From the NCBI RefSeq assembly GCF_016591975.1, contig NZ_AP024169.1, positions 2,643,001 through 2,707,000 of the forward strand: a stretch of 64,000 bases of DNA. Direction: 5' to 3'. The notes below the pieces were generated by a model, which saw only the letters and a list, made by a program, of their open reading frames with translations, was not told where the DNA came from and did no database searches. The DNA comes from Anaeromicropila herbilytica. GTDB lineage: Bacteria > Bacillota > Clostridia > Lachnospirales > Lachnospiraceae. Of the stretch, positions 43,310 to 52,352 are shown piece after piece. The position numbers and the translations under genes were made by a program. Each line of letters begins with the position of its first letter. Position 1 is the stretch's first letter.

Positions 43310-44017
43310 TTATACTTCTACAATCAGAATATTTTCTATGCCATGTTCCAATTTTTCTTTAATTTTTCCATCCACAAAGTTAAATGCACCGCCATAACAC
43401 TTTGGATTTTCTGAAATGGAGTTTATCATTAAAGTTTGATTAGCTGCAAGGTACGCTTGCTCCGCATATTCTATTTCATATTGAGGCCATTCAACTAGAG
43501 TAAAATTAACATAGACAGGCCAAATCAATAGATTATTTGTTTTGAATCTTTCTGGATAATCCCAGATATCACCGCATAATGCAATCATTACAGAATGCCC
43601 ATGATATAAAAATTCGCTGGTGTCGCTCCCTTCTTTGTAATGACTATCGGTAAGCCAATATTTTTTCCAACCTTTAGAAATACGTCTATAATTATGTATT
43701 AACTTTCCGCTTTCTATTACAGCACAGGTTGAATAAAGGCTATCTTCACATTTTTCTATGTATCCGAATAATATGTCTACTTTGTAACGCAAGGTCATAT
43801 TGCAAAGTTGTTGCATAATTTCAGAATCAACCGAAATAGCAACGTGTTTATCATTTTCATAATTCCAATTGAGTGCATCAAATCCTTGCAGGAACGTTTC
43901 TCCAAAACACAAGAGGTTAACCTTTCCTTGTACTGATCTCATTGCTTTTTCCATCTGAGATATATTAAATGCAATATCGTTATTTATAAATTCATAGGAA
44001 ACTAATCCAATTTTCAT
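43310..44017 (-). CDS. Carbon-nitrogen hydrolase (nitrilase superfamily)
   Basis: A 235-residue nitrilase-superfamily protein. The Glu-Lys-Cys triad is visible: LLCFGETFLQGF (Glu), YRRISKGWKKYW (Lys) and VMIALCGDIWDYPE (Cys). Members hydrolyse amides, ureides or nitriles. The protein is at the short end for the family. The closing FVDGKIKEKLEHGIENILIVEV is the usual final strand pair. The start has TTGGAGGAATAAAGT. Substrate unknown. Confidence 0.88.
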   Translation of the reverse strand: MKIGLVSYEFINNDIAFNISQMEKAMRSVQGKVNLLCFGETFLQGFDALNWNYENDKHVAISVDSEIMQQLCNMTLRYKVDILFGYIEKCEDSLYSTCAVIESGKLIHNYRRISKGWKKYWLTDSHYKEGSDTSEFLYHGHSVMIALCGDIWDYPERFKTNNLLIWPVYVNFTLVEWPQYEIEYAEQAYLAANQTLMINSISENPKCYGGAFNFVDGKIKEKLEHGIENILIVEV

Positions 44018-44180
44018 ACTTTATTCCTCCAATATCATTTTATCTGTTTTATGGATCTTGATTTCACAGTGTCTTCTAATCTATTTATTTAAATTATCCA
44101 TGTACTATTTTGAGAATATTTCTCTAACGCCATACATATCTCTAGAAAGTCTATAGTTCCTCTAACCTATTACTTTCATT

Positions 44181-45071
44181 CTATAAATGTGGTAGAATAT
44201 CACTCCACATAGCACGTAAGATATCCTTATGTTCAATTTCGTTATGGGAAGTTACTGTAATAACAGCATTATAATCCATTAAAACAACACATATTTGACC
44301 ATACATTCCATCCGCTCGATAACTGTTCGGTGGGGTACATTTCCAAACCTGATAACCGTAACCACCTTTGGTTTCAGGATCATTTTTTGATGTGGTATCA
44401 ACACAGTCAATATACATTCTGCTTACATAATCAGCAGGAACGATTTGCTTGTCCTTGTATATGCCATTTTGTAGTAACATTATTCCAATACGAGAAAATT
44501 CCTCAGTATTTAGATACAAACCAACCGAACATGATGTATGTCCATACTGGCAGGTATTCCATTGGGGATTTATAATTTCCAACTTATCAAACATACGAGG
44601 TTTTAAGTAATCAAGCATGATATTCCCACTCACCTTTTCTACAATCCGACCAAGCATGTAACTACATAAATCCTCATAAAAGAAGTTTGATCCAACTTCT
44701 TTTTTAATTTCTGTACGAAAGAAAAGTTCAGCTCTTTCCCTAGATTTATATTGGTTGAAATCCTCCGATATATGCCCAGAGCTCATTTGAAGCAAATTCT
44801 TAATATTTATTTTTTCAGAACCTGGATAAGCTATACCCTTGTATTCTGGAAAAAAATTTAGCACATTATCCGACAACCTTATACGACCTTCGCTTTCCGC
44901 AATACCAACTCCAACGGATACGAAGGTTTTTGATGCAGAGCAAAGATTTACTCTATTCTTACTGCAGAATTGATATTCAGCCACCGTTTTTCCGTTTTGA
45001 TAAACATGGATTCCATGAACACCTAGATTATTATCGTTCACAGAACGTTTGAAATTATGTAATAAATCCAT
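44181..45071 (-). CDS. Serine hydrolase, class C beta-lactamase-related
   Basis: A 296-residue protein of the beta-lactamase/penicillin-binding-protein-like hydrolases. The SxxK motif is CSASKTF at about 45-50, a YxN-type segment is FYEDLCSYMLG, and a late GGYGYQVW stretch stands near the KTG position. No signal peptide is present, so it is a cytoplasmic esterase or peptidase rather than a secreted lactamase. The ATG has CGGAGGTATTTAA. It lies just after the phosphorylase remnant, and its binding site is within the junction of that remnant. Confidence 0.85.
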   Translation of the reverse strand: MDLLHNFKRSVNDNNLGVHGIHVYQNGKTVAEYQFCSKNRVNLCSASKTFVSVGVGIAESEGRIRLSDNVLNFFPEYKGIAYPGSEKINIKNLLQMSSGHISEDFNQYKSRERAELFFRTEIKKEVGSNFFYEDLCSYMLGRIVEKVSGNIMLDYLKPRMFDKLEIINPQWNTCQYGHTSCSVGLYLNTEEFSRIGIMLLQNGIYKDKQIVPADYVSRMYIDCVDTTSKNDPETKGGYGYQVWKCTPPNSYRADGMYGQICVVLMDYNAVITVTSHNEIEHKDILRAMWSDILPHL

Positions 45072-45092
45072 TTAAATACCTCCGTATGTATA

Positions 45093-45303
45093 TTATAATT
45101 GCAAGCATATTTCAAAAGATAATTCTACGAGATTCTTCTTTATTTCTTCTCTTCTATTCCACGAACGTGAATCCCATTCTATACCGCTCAAATCATCACC
45201 ACAGAATAATGAACGTCAATTTTAGTTACTACGTTTAATGGATCTTTTTTTGCCTTTGAATTATGATCAAACTCTAGTATTGGAAATTCTTTCTTTCAAA
45301 CAT
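45093..45303 (-). pseudogene. Internally deleted copy of the nucleoside phosphorylase gene
   Basis: The two ends of the gene at 7444-8214 are present and joined. 45093-45210 matches the 3' end (near 7444-7560) and 45211-45303 matches the 5' end (near 8119-8214). About 560 bp in the middle is missing, and small changes are scattered through both parts. The start codon region with its CCTCC complement and the stop are kept. No active enzyme can be made, because the catalytic centre lies in the deleted part. Confidence 0.88.
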
Positions 45304-45354
45304 TAGTACTACCTCCTATAGTAGCAATATAATTTAACTATTTTTAGTTAATCC

Positions 45355-46398
45355 TTACTGCAGCTTAGCATTTGAATCAAGCCATTCTATAATAAAATCG
45401 AATCTTTCCTTAGTCAATCCGTGACCGCCTTGATATCTCTTGTGATGCAGGTTATGTAAAGCTTTCAGTTCTGAATAGGTCTGGCTGGCTTTTTCAACAA
45501 TATATGTAGCATCTCTAGAATATTTATCATCTTCCGCAGAAACAATAAGCAGTCGTCTTGGTGCAATACAAGATACCAAATGAAAGATATCGTATTTGCT
45601 GTAGAAGTTCGGAATTACACTCGCCATTTCAATCCCAACATTATTTAACATGCGATTTTCATAAGTACAAGCACTACCGCTTGCACAACAATAAGCTATT
45701 CGTTCATCTAACGCAGAAAGAAATAAAACAGTATTACCACCATATGAATGTCCAAGTGTGCCAATACTCTTATTGTCAACAAAGTCAAGATTAGAAAGCA
45801 AAGTTATCCCATTGATAGCATCATCTAGTACTTTTTTCATCAAACTATCGCCTTTTATTATACGATAGCACATTTCATTATAATGCTCCCAAAAGTCACC
45901 GTCCTCTGAGAGATGTTCTATTCCATGTCCATTTTTACGTCTATCCTCAAAGCATATTGAGTCAGGAGCTAACACAACAAATCCCTTTTTCGCCAATTCA
46001 GGTCCAAAAGCTTGCAAAGGATTTCCAGCCAAACCGCAAACTTCACTCTTTCCTAAATGATGCTCCCTGTTGTGTTGGTGATTGATGAGAATAGCTGGAT
46101 TTTTGTCAAGTATCTCCGGAAGTAAGAGAAAAGCAATGACTTTGTCTCCGTAAGAATCATACTCAATTAATTGTCTTGTATATCCATCTTCCTTTGTCGA
46201 TTCCAGTAGTCTATACTCAACATGAGGTATGGTATTAGGAGCTATAATTCCAATTGTTTCTGTTATCTCATTTCTTAAATTTACTATGTTACTCACCTCG
46301 CTATCAGTAAAATACAACTGTTCGTTAAAAAATATTTTATAACTGTCTTCCACTGTTGTTGTAATGTTAAGACACACTCTAAATCTGCATAAGTACAT
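45355..46398 (-). CDS. Alpha/beta hydrolase (dienelactone hydrolase-like)
   Basis: A protein of up to 347 residues with an alpha/beta-hydrolase fold. The nucleophile elbow is TLGHSYGGNTVLF, and the Asp and His ends are seen in SAEDDKYSRDATYIVE and RYQGGHGLTKERFDFI. It resembles the acyl-esterase/acetyl-xylan-esterase-like group. The N-terminus is doubtful: the first 20 or so codons lie in another frame of a GNAT remnant (46293-46421), and ATG 46398 has a poor binding site. A GTG in that stretch (at TVED) may be the true start. The gene was probably truncated and re-joined. Confidence 0.8.
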   Translation of the reverse strand: MYLCRFRVCLNITTTVEDSYKIFFNEQLYFTDSEVSNIVNLRNEITETIGIIAPNTIPHVEYRLLESTKEDGYTRQLIEYDSYGDKVIAFLLLPEILDKNPAILINHQHNREHHLGKSEVCGLAGNPLQAFGPELAKKGFVVLAPDSICFEDRRKNGHGIEHLSEDGDFWEHYNEMCYRIIKGDSLMKKVLDDAINGITLLSNLDFVDNKSIGTLGHSYGGNTVLFLSALDERIAYCCASGSACTYENRMLNNVGIEMASVIPNFYSKYDIFHLVSCIAPRRLLIVSAEDDKYSRDATYIVEKASQTYSELKALHNLHHKRYQGGHGLTKERFDFIIEWLDSNAKLQ

Positions 46399-46421
46399 TC
46401 TCTTATGATATATTTATTCAA
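46293..46421 (-). pseudogene. GNAT N-terminal remnant overlapping the hydrolase start
   Basis: From TTG 46421 the frame reads LNKYIIRECTYADLECVLTL, the usual beginning of a GNAT acetyltransferase. It then loses similarity and stops at 46293. It overlaps the 5' end of the hydrolase gene in another frame. The start TTG overlaps the TGA of the previous remnant. Confidence 0.6.
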
Positions 46422-46576
46422 ATTAACATCTTCTCTCTCAATTTATTCCTTACAAGTATGTATTCTCCATTAGGCATCGGGCACCAATCATATGTAACCT
46501 CTTGATATCGATTAAAATCTTTCAACAAATCCTTATGTAAATCTATCTTATTAAGTTCTCTATATTCTATATCCAC
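46418..46576 (-). pseudogene. Second GNAT N-terminal remnant
   Basis: From GTG 46576 (AAGGTGATAAATTCT before it) the frame reads DIEYRELNKIDLHKDLLKDF followed by NRYQEVT, a typical first helix pair of another GNAT subfamily. It stops after 52 codons. Two GNAT heads therefore lie in tandem, each without its body. Confidence 0.55.
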
Positions 46577-46632
46577 AGAATTTATCACCTTGCTTTCCTA
46601 GTAATTAATAAGCTAATAACAATTTTACTTAT

Positions 46633-47097
46633 CTAGTCAGTAACTTCTGGGTCACCTATTTCTTCGTTTCCTAAATATAACTTGTATTCTTTTCCTTCAT
46701 ATAAGTTCATGATTTGTCTTCTCAATTTTGATGGATATAGTTGTGATTGATTTAGTGACTTTATCTCAAGCCAGTCATATCCTACTTGATTTTTATCTTC
46801 ATTCAATACAGCATTTTTTATTTTACCGATATATTCACATGAAAATACCAAATCTACTCTATGAAATTTTTCTCCATGTGCACCTTCGATAACAAAAACT
46901 AATTCTTTTACTTTCACGTCAAGTCCTAATTCCTCGGCAATTTCTCTACATACTGTTTCTGGAAGTAGTTCTTCTGGTTCTTGACCACCTCCAGGCATAA
47001 TATACCACTCTTGGTTTTCGTCTTTTATTTTAATAGCAAGCATCTTTCCATCTTTTATGATTAATGCCTTAGCTGAATTTCTAATTGTTTTTTCCAT
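46633..47097 (-). CDS. NUDIX hydrolase
   Basis: A 154-residue NUDIX protein. It begins IRNSAKALIIKDGKMLAIK and has the box GGGQEPEELLPETVCREI followed by AEELG (about residues 36-57). A WLEIKSLNQSQLYPSKLR tail matches the subgroup. The ATG follows TATGGAGGTTTT. In this case the array motif lies only 11 bp before the start codon and runs into the binding site, unlike other copies. Confidence 0.9.
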   Translation of the reverse strand: MEKTIRNSAKALIIKDGKMLAIKIKDENQEWYIMPGGGQEPEELLPETVCREIAEELGLDVKVKELVFVIEGAHGEKFHRVDLVFSCEYIGKIKNAVLNEDKNQVGYDWLEIKSLNQSQLYPSKLRRQIMNLYEGKEYKLYLGNEEIGDPEVTD

Positions 47098-47107
47098 AAA
47101 ACCTCCA

Positions 47108-47118
47108 TAAATATAATG
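47108..47118 (-). repeat. Array motif copy adjacent to a ribosome binding site
   Basis: Minus strand CTCATTATATTTATGGAGG, 11 bp before the NUDIX start. A transcript starting 7 bp after it would lose the binding site, which argues against a simple promoter role for this copy. Confidence 0.6.
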
Positions 47119-47302
47119 AGAAACTCTTTATAAAGAATGTGAATTAATCAATTTAATGATTTATACAATTTAATATTTCTTTATTCCATTATATTGTAAT
47201 TAAATTTAGTAGTCCATATATTTCTACCATTTTTATCCTTTTTTTTGTTTTTCCGCAAGTCCACCGAGTGAGACAATATTTATTCATGATGCTTCGAATA
47301 TG

Positions 47303-47338
47303 AAAAGAGGTAGTAGTCTATATTGACCACTACCTCAT
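47303..47338 (-). terminator. Terminator of the chemotaxis gene
   Basis: GAGGTAGT at 47307-47314 pairs with ACTACCTC at 47329-47336, extended by a few inner pairs, followed on the minus strand by TTTTCA. Confidence 0.7.
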
Positions 47339-47361
47339 AAACTAGGTAACGCTTTGAGTTA

Positions 47362-49146
47362 CTAAATAATAAATTTGGATACTTCTTCTGATAATTTTTC
47401 AGTTGATATTAGAGATTCTTCTACAAGTTGTGTAACATTTTCAGTTTGTAATTTAACATTGCTGCTTCGTTTAGATATATTTCTTGTTCCATTTGCACCG
47501 TCACTTGCTGATTGGGCTACACCTTCAATTGCTATTAGTACATTCTGAACGGAAGCAAGTAATTCTTCTGAAGTAGCGCTGAAATCCGTTACTAGATTAT
47601 CAATATATTTAGAATCTTTACTGTAAAGATTTGCCACATCTAAGAAATTATTATAGTTCTCCGTAACATCATTTGATACATAATCTAACAAGCTTTTTGA
47701 ATTTTCTGTTAAATTTTCCACTGCATCGACAACTTCCATTGTAATAGTCTGAATCTTAATAACATTATCCTTTGACTGCTCAGCTAAAGATCGAATCTCA
47801 TCTGCAACTACAGCAAAACCTTTTCCCTGTTCTCCTGCTCTTGCAGCTTCTATCGCAGCATTGAGTGATAATAGATTTGTCTGGTTAGTTATACTTAGAA
47901 TGGAATCAGACAATACCTTAATCTGTTCAACAACTTTGGCTTGTTCGAAGGATTGTAATAATTTTTCTTTTATTACTTTCTGTATATCTTGTGATTTTTG
48001 TTGTGATTTTTGAACGCTGTCATTGATCTGTGCTGCCCGCTCGCTAATCTTTAAGGCTTCATTGGCACCTTCCTGAGATTTTTCTGCGATTGATTGAATT
48101 GCTGATTCAATTTCTTCGGAAGTTTTTGTTACAGCTTGTGAATTTAAGGCTGATTTTTCAATACCTATTGCTAATTCTTCTGTAACATTTGTAACTTCTG
48201 AAATATCAGAAAATAAATTCTTTGTATTATCATTAATCTGACAAACGTTTTCAGAAATAGTATTAGTTTGCATTTTAACTTCATTAATTAATACGAGGAT
48301 AGAATCTCTCATATTTTTGATTGATATTGCTAACTTGCCTAATTCATCCTTACGATTTAGATACTTATCTGGTATAGTCTTTGAAAAATCACCTGTTGAA
48401 ATAACACCCATATACTCTGTTGAACCTTTTATTACAGATATAATATCCTTCATAATTGCAATAATTAATACAATACATATTCCTACCGTTGCTAAGAATA
48501 CTATGACAAACTGCATCAGACTGTTAGATAATTCATTTTCCTGTTTAGCAGTTTCTGAAATAATTTGCTTATCAATATAATCAGTATAATTACCAGTACT
48601 TATTACCCATTGGTATGGTTTAAATAATGCTGAATACGCTCTTTTAGGTGATGCTACTTTTTCGTTTGGTTTTGGATAATAGAAGTCTGTATACCCGCTT
48701 CCTTCTGTAGTGGCTACTTTTACAATATTCTGAATCAGTTTGTTTCCGTGTTCGTCTGTTAGATCACTTCGGTTCGTACCTTCTTTTTCTGGAGTGATTG
48801 CATGAACTACTAAGGTATAATCAGTGGAATCCACCCAAAAATATCCACCTTCACCGTATCGCAGATTACGTATTAAATCTTTTGATAATTTCATTGCCTC
48901 TTCCTTAGTGTAAGTACCATCTTCCGATTTACTGTAGATACCATTCAGTAATGAAATGACATTGTCAACCTGATACTTAATATTATCATCATAGTTTGTT
49001 CGTATCGTTTCTTCTAATAACGCCATCGATTTTTTATTTGCCTTCATTTCATTGTTAATAGAAGTAAGTGCTATCAGAGATAAACCAATCACGAAAATCA
49101 CTACCAATATAAATAACTTTGTACTTATCTTTAGTTTCTTTAACAT
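47362..49146 (-). CDS. Methyl-accepting chemotaxis protein
   Basis: A 594-residue receptor (ATG 49146 with GGGGGAGAAAT). It has a first membrane helix ([17 protein letters not shown]), a periplasmic-type Cache domain ([19 protein letters not shown], the sCache_2 pattern), a second helix ([20 protein letters not shown]), a HAMP region and a cytoplasmic coiled coil. The conserved hairpin tip is [20 protein letters not shown] followed by [13 protein letters not shown]. It senses a small ligand, possibly a carboxylate, outside the membrane and signals through CheW/CheA. It has its own promoter and terminator. Confidence 0.95.
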   Translation of the reverse strand: MLKKLKISTKLFILVVIFVIGLSLIALTSINNEMKANKKSMALLEETIRTNYDDNIKYQVDNVISLLNGIYSKSEDGTYTKEEAMKLSKDLIRNLRYGEGGYFWVDSTDYTLVVHAITPEKEGTNRSDLTDEHGNKLIQNIVKVATTEGSGYTDFYYPKPNEKVASPKRAYSALFKPYQWVISTGNYTDYIDKQIISETAKQENELSNSLMQFVIVFLATVGICIVLIIAIMKDIISVIKGSTEYMGVISTGDFSKTIPDKYLNRKDELGKLAISIKNMRDSILVLINEVKMQTNTISENVCQINDNTKNLFSDISEVTNVTEELAIGIEKSALNSQAVTKTSEEIESAIQSIAEKSQEGANEALKISERAAQINDSVQKSQQKSQDIQKVIKEKLLQSFEQAKVVEQIKVLSDSILSITNQTNLLSLNAAIEAARAGEQGKGFAVVADEIRSLAEQSKDNVIKIQTITMEVVDAVENLTENSKSLLDYVSNDVTENYNNFLDVANLYSKDSKYIDNLVTDFSATSEELLASVQNVLIAIEGVAQSASDGANGTRNISKRSSNVKLQTENVTQLVEESLISTEKLSEEVSKFII

Positions 49147-49547
49147 ATTTCTCCCCCTCATTTATCTTAAGTATAATTTTATAAATATTTTAGTCAATTG
49201 ATAACTTTAAGTGAATTTTCGTCAAATTCGCCAATAAAAATGTATTTATCGACTATTTTATATAAATTATAACACTATTATGAGGAAATAACAACCTGAT
49301 AACCCACCACTTTGTATATTTTCCGGATTAAAAGTAATTATGAACTGGTATAGATGATAATATGATGAAAAATTTTACTGTCCCTTAAAGTAAACATAAT
49401 GTAATTTTATGTTCCATTTATATTTATGGCTTAAATACTCCGAATATCAATTTTATCCAATTACGAGATTGTCCAACACAAATACTGTGAGTAGTTCATA
49501 ATTCTACACTAATCCGATATAACTAATTTTAATTACTTCTAATTTTC
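49147..49547. other. Gap between chemotaxis gene and kinase; promoter only
   Basis: Apart from the chemotaxis promoter at 49170-49197, I see no gene in this AT-rich gap. Confidence 0.4.
49170..49197 (-). promoter_or_regulatory. Promoter of the chemotaxis gene
   Basis: Minus strand TTGACT and TATACT with a 16-bp spacer, about 24 bp before the start codon. It fits a vegetative promoter; no clear flagellar sigma site was found. Confidence 0.55.
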
Positions 49548-50036
49548 TTAAAGATAGTCATTTTTATACCATACATCTATTTCACTGGATTTAGGTTTAT
49601 CCGCAGGATTACTGAATTTATCCAAAATATATTCGTCAACATAATAATCTTCTGATGTTCCTCTTTCAACTTCTCTATTTCTTTTTTCAATATTCTTCTT
49701 CCATAGATCATCACTGATATCTACATAATGCCATTCAGGCGTTATATTATGTTCAATAAAATATTGAGTTGCTTCTTCTCTGTAATTCCTTTGCCAAAAA
49801 CCACCATCAACTATCACATTTATTCCCGTAGAATATATTTCTATAGCCTTTTTATAAATATAATTCAACGTTTGTTGTAGAACTTCTTCATGTCTATCTC
49901 CAAGAAACTCACCGCAAAAAGTCTTCATAAGTTCATCAGGATTTAGTCGGACTGCTTTTTGCTCTAGCATAAGTTTTTTAGAATATGTAGATTTTCCAAC
50001 ACATATTTTCCCACATACAATTATTATTTTTGCCAT
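49548..50036 (-). CDS. P-loop kinase (zeta-toxin/AAA-33-like)
   Basis: A 162-residue kinase-like protein starting at ATG 50036 (AAAGGAGGAAATATAT). Walker A is CGKICVGKSTYSKKL at about 8-22. VNVI-type strand and DGGFW, then the EWHYVDIS strand and the arginine-rich KNIEKRNREVERG lid segment are typical of small bacterial kinases of this group. A truncated relative lies at 4937-5281. The substrate is unknown; no antitoxin gene is next to it, so a toxin role is not supported. Confidence 0.85.
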   Translation of the reverse strand: MAKIIIVCGKICVGKSTYSKKLMLEQKAVRLNPDELMKTFCGEFLGDRHEEVLQQTLNYIYKKAIEIYSTGINVIVDGGFWQRNYREEATQYFIEHNITPEWHYVDISDDLWKKNIEKRNREVERGTSEDYYVDEYILDKFSNPADKPKSSEIDVWYKNDYL

Positions 50037-50185
50037 ATATATTTCCTCCTTTAAATGTAATTCGCTGCAAATCATATGATCTGTCAATATCATTCATAGT
50101 ATAACGACGAACTATAAGGTTTTAAGTTGCAAAATAAATATGTTTCAATTGTTATCTCCATGAAATACTATTTTATACTATCTTC

Positions 50186-50920
50186 TTAAATCAACTTATC
50201 AAGGATATTTATCATTTCTCTCCAACTATGTATATGTAAATGTTCAAAATCAATTTCCAGGCCCTCATTCTGTACTGAGCATGGGTTCTCAATTGTCTCT
50301 TCCTCATAAAAAACTGGGAAAATACCCACATTTCTTGCGCCATATACATCAGCTTTGATATTATCACCACAGTACCAGACATCTCTTGGTTGTAGGTTAG
50401 CCTTTTGAAGTGCTAATTCAAAAATCATAGGATTGGGTTTTCTAATACCGTATTCACTAGAAGCAATTACACATTCAAACTGATTATCTGGTAATAAACG
50501 ATTTATTCTTTCTGTCAAAGCATCGCCTGACCACCCTATATTGCTAATAACAGCACTTCGTATCCCGTTTTCTTTGAGACAGTCCAATAATTCCTCTACA
50601 AATGGCATACACGCTCCCTTGGAAATATGGTTCCATAGAACTTTCTCAGCTTCCGAATACGATATACCTAATTCGATTCCAAGGTATTCATACTGTAGTC
50701 TCAACATTTGCCATTCATGTAGTTCAAATCCCTGTTCTCTACAAACATCAGATTTTCGAAATAATTCTGTACTGAATTGGTTAATTTCCTCTACGGAAAA
50801 TTGTTTTGGATTCTTTATAATATATTGATAGACTTCCTTTTCACCACGTAAAAAATCAAAGTCTGGTTCATACAACAATGTATGACCATAATCAAATATA
50901 ATCATTTTAGGTTTCTTCAT
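50186..50920 (-). CDS. HAD-superfamily hydrolase
   Basis: A 244-residue haloacid-dehalogenase-like phosphatase, starting at ATG 50920 (GAGGAGATACATAC). Motif I is IIFDYGHTLLYEP, in which the usual DxD appears as DYG, so the second Asp is replaced by Gly. Motif II is SAVISNIGWSG. Motif III/IV is YGIRKPNPMIFELAL with WYCGDNIKADVYGARN. Substrates are phosphorylated metabolites. The DxD change may lower phosphatase activity and is worth noting. Confidence 0.87.
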   Translation of the reverse strand: MKKPKMIIFDYGHTLLYEPDFDFLRGEKEVYQYIIKNPKQFSVEEINQFSTELFRKSDVCREQGFELHEWQMLRLQYEYLGIELGISYSEAEKVLWNHISKGACMPFVEELLDCLKENGIRSAVISNIGWSGDALTERINRLLPDNQFECVIASSEYGIRKPNPMIFELALQKANLQPRDVWYCGDNIKADVYGARNVGIFPVFYEEETIENPCSVQNEGLEIDFEHLHIHSWREMINILDKLI

Positions 50921-50990
50921 GTATGTATCTCCTCTAGTTCGTGTTATCGGTTGTATGGATAATAATAGTGCGTCATTACAGACTTCTTGA

Positions 50991-51001
50991 TAAATATAAT
51001 G
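50991..51001 (-). repeat. Array motif copy, CATTATATTTA
   Basis: Minus strand TTCCATTATATTTATCAAG, 71 bp before the HAD gene start. A TTGAGA lies 18 bp before TATATT, as in a promoter. Confidence 0.6.
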
Positions 51002-51080
51002 GAAAATATGTTTTATTCTCAATTTCTATGTATAGTCAAAAATAAAAATGATTGGTAAATTACCTTATTGATATACAAAA

Positions 51081-51587
51081 TTAATTATCTGAAATGGTCT
51101 GAAAAATACGTGTATAAACATCTTCAATATTATCCCTATTTTCTACATCATTATATAATCCATATGTCCACCATTTTAATTTTTTATCCGAATACAATAT
51201 TCCTGTTGCATACTCCCCATTGTTGAAATCAAGAGCATCATCATATGATATGTCATCTTCTGTAAATGGTATATAACTCTTTTTTGACTTTATAAAAAAG
51301 AAAGGTATCTTAGACTTCTTATAGATAGCTTTATATATTGGTTTTGAAGCTTCTGATAGATTTTCTTCTGTAATAATAACTGCATCATACTTGGAAATAA
51401 TATTTTTGTTTTCTATATCAGAAAATTTAATTTCATCAAAATCAATTATTTCTTTTTCCTGAACTTCTGGTGCGAGACCTATAACTCCAATGCTTAACGT
51501 CTTTCCCTTATATTCTTCGCTATCTATAGATTTGTTGCAAGCTGTTATAATAAAAATTAATATAAAAAAAGGTATTAACTTTTTCAT
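51081..51587 (-). CDS. Small lipoprotein of unknown function
   Basis: A 168-residue protein with a lipoprotein signal peptide (KKLIPFFILIFIITAC; Cys17). The mature part has alternating strands and helices (LSIGVIGLAPEVQE, YDAVIITEENLSEA, IPFFFIKSKKSYIPF, YATGILYSDKKLKWWTYGL), resembling a Rossmann-like or response-regulator-like fold. I do not recognise a family. It should sit on the outer face of the membrane. It is unusual among the cytoplasmic enzymes of this block. Confidence 0.75.
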   Translation of the reverse strand: MKKLIPFFILIFIITACNKSIDSEEYKGKTLSIGVIGLAPEVQEKEIIDFDEIKFSDIENKNIISKYDAVIITEENLSEASKPIYKAIYKKSKIPFFFIKSKKSYIPFTEDDISYDDALDFNNGEYATGILYSDKKLKWWTYGLYNDVENRDNIEDVYTRIFQTISDN

Positions 51588-51676
51588 TTTCAGACTCCAT
51601 TCTAAAGAATAAATTTTTTGTAATGCTCAATTCATAACTAAGGTGACGTAACTTATATGTATATTACTCTTAACCT

Positions 51677-52201
51677 CTACAAGAGTATCCAATATCTGCG
51701 AACAAGACGTTTTCCCTCTTCTTTGGATTCTAACATAACTTTATCCATCAAAATACCTCCATTATTTTCGCAAATACGGATTGAAGCATAATTATCATCG
51801 TCTATATTTAGCAATACCTTTTCAAGACTATAATTTCGTGCAATTTCAAGTCCTTGTTTCAATATTTCATTTCCATATCCTTTACCCCATTCAGTTACAC
51901 GGACTGAGTATCCAATACTTCCAATACCAATCATTATTTCATCACTTAAATCGGGTCAAAGTTGAAATTCTCCAATAAATTTACCATCATCAATTGCCCA
52001 AAAATGAACGCTTCTGGCATATCCATCGAAGCTTTCCAATTCTCTTCTGACATACCATCCAGCAGTACGTTCATACCAGTTTTCATCTATCCTTTCTGGA
52101 TTAGTTGGAACAAATGTTACAATATGAATATCATAAAACTCCTGGCAATATTCTTTATATCCTGCCACAAACGATTGATTACGAGATATTATTTTTAACA
52201 T
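51677..52201 (-). pseudogene. GNAT acetyltransferase gene with an in-frame TGA stop
   Basis: A 175-codon reading frame in one register, broken by a single TGA at 51956-51958. The first part ends HFWAIDDGKFIGEFQL and the second continues in the same frame with PDLSDEIMIGIGSIGYSVRV, then TEWGKGYGNEIL (acetyl-CoA loop) and SIRICENNGG. In relatives the residue at the stop is Arg, so CGA to TGA is the simplest change. Otherwise the gene is intact with a GGAGGAAAGT binding site, so the mutation seems recent. A sequencing error would give the same picture. Confidence 0.88.
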
Positions 52202-52299
52202 ACTTTCCTCCTCTGATATTTCTTAAAAATTAATTTTTATTGTTTCGCAGTTTAAACCAATTGCGACATTCTAGTACTAAAATTATCCCACTTATTTAA

Positions 52300-52310
52300 T
52301 AAATATAATG
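52300..52310 (-). repeat. Array motif copy, CATTATATTTA
   Basis: Minus strand CACATTATATTTATTAAA, 99 bp before the GNAT pseudogene. A GTCGCA/TGCGAAAC hairpin-like block follows at about 52245-52269, as in other copies. Confidence 0.6.
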
Positions 52311-52352
52311 TGAAGTTAAGAATCACAACAAATTTAGAAGCTATTGAAATAT

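Noticed and set aside
49200..49260. Flagellar sigma-D promoter before the chemotaxis gene
   Set aside because: A CGATAA is present, but the TAAA box is not at the right distance; the vegetative match is better.
49548..50036. Zeta-type toxin of a toxin-antitoxin pair
   Set aside because: No epsilon-like antitoxin or other small partner gene is adjacent, and the motif pattern fits general P-loop kinases.
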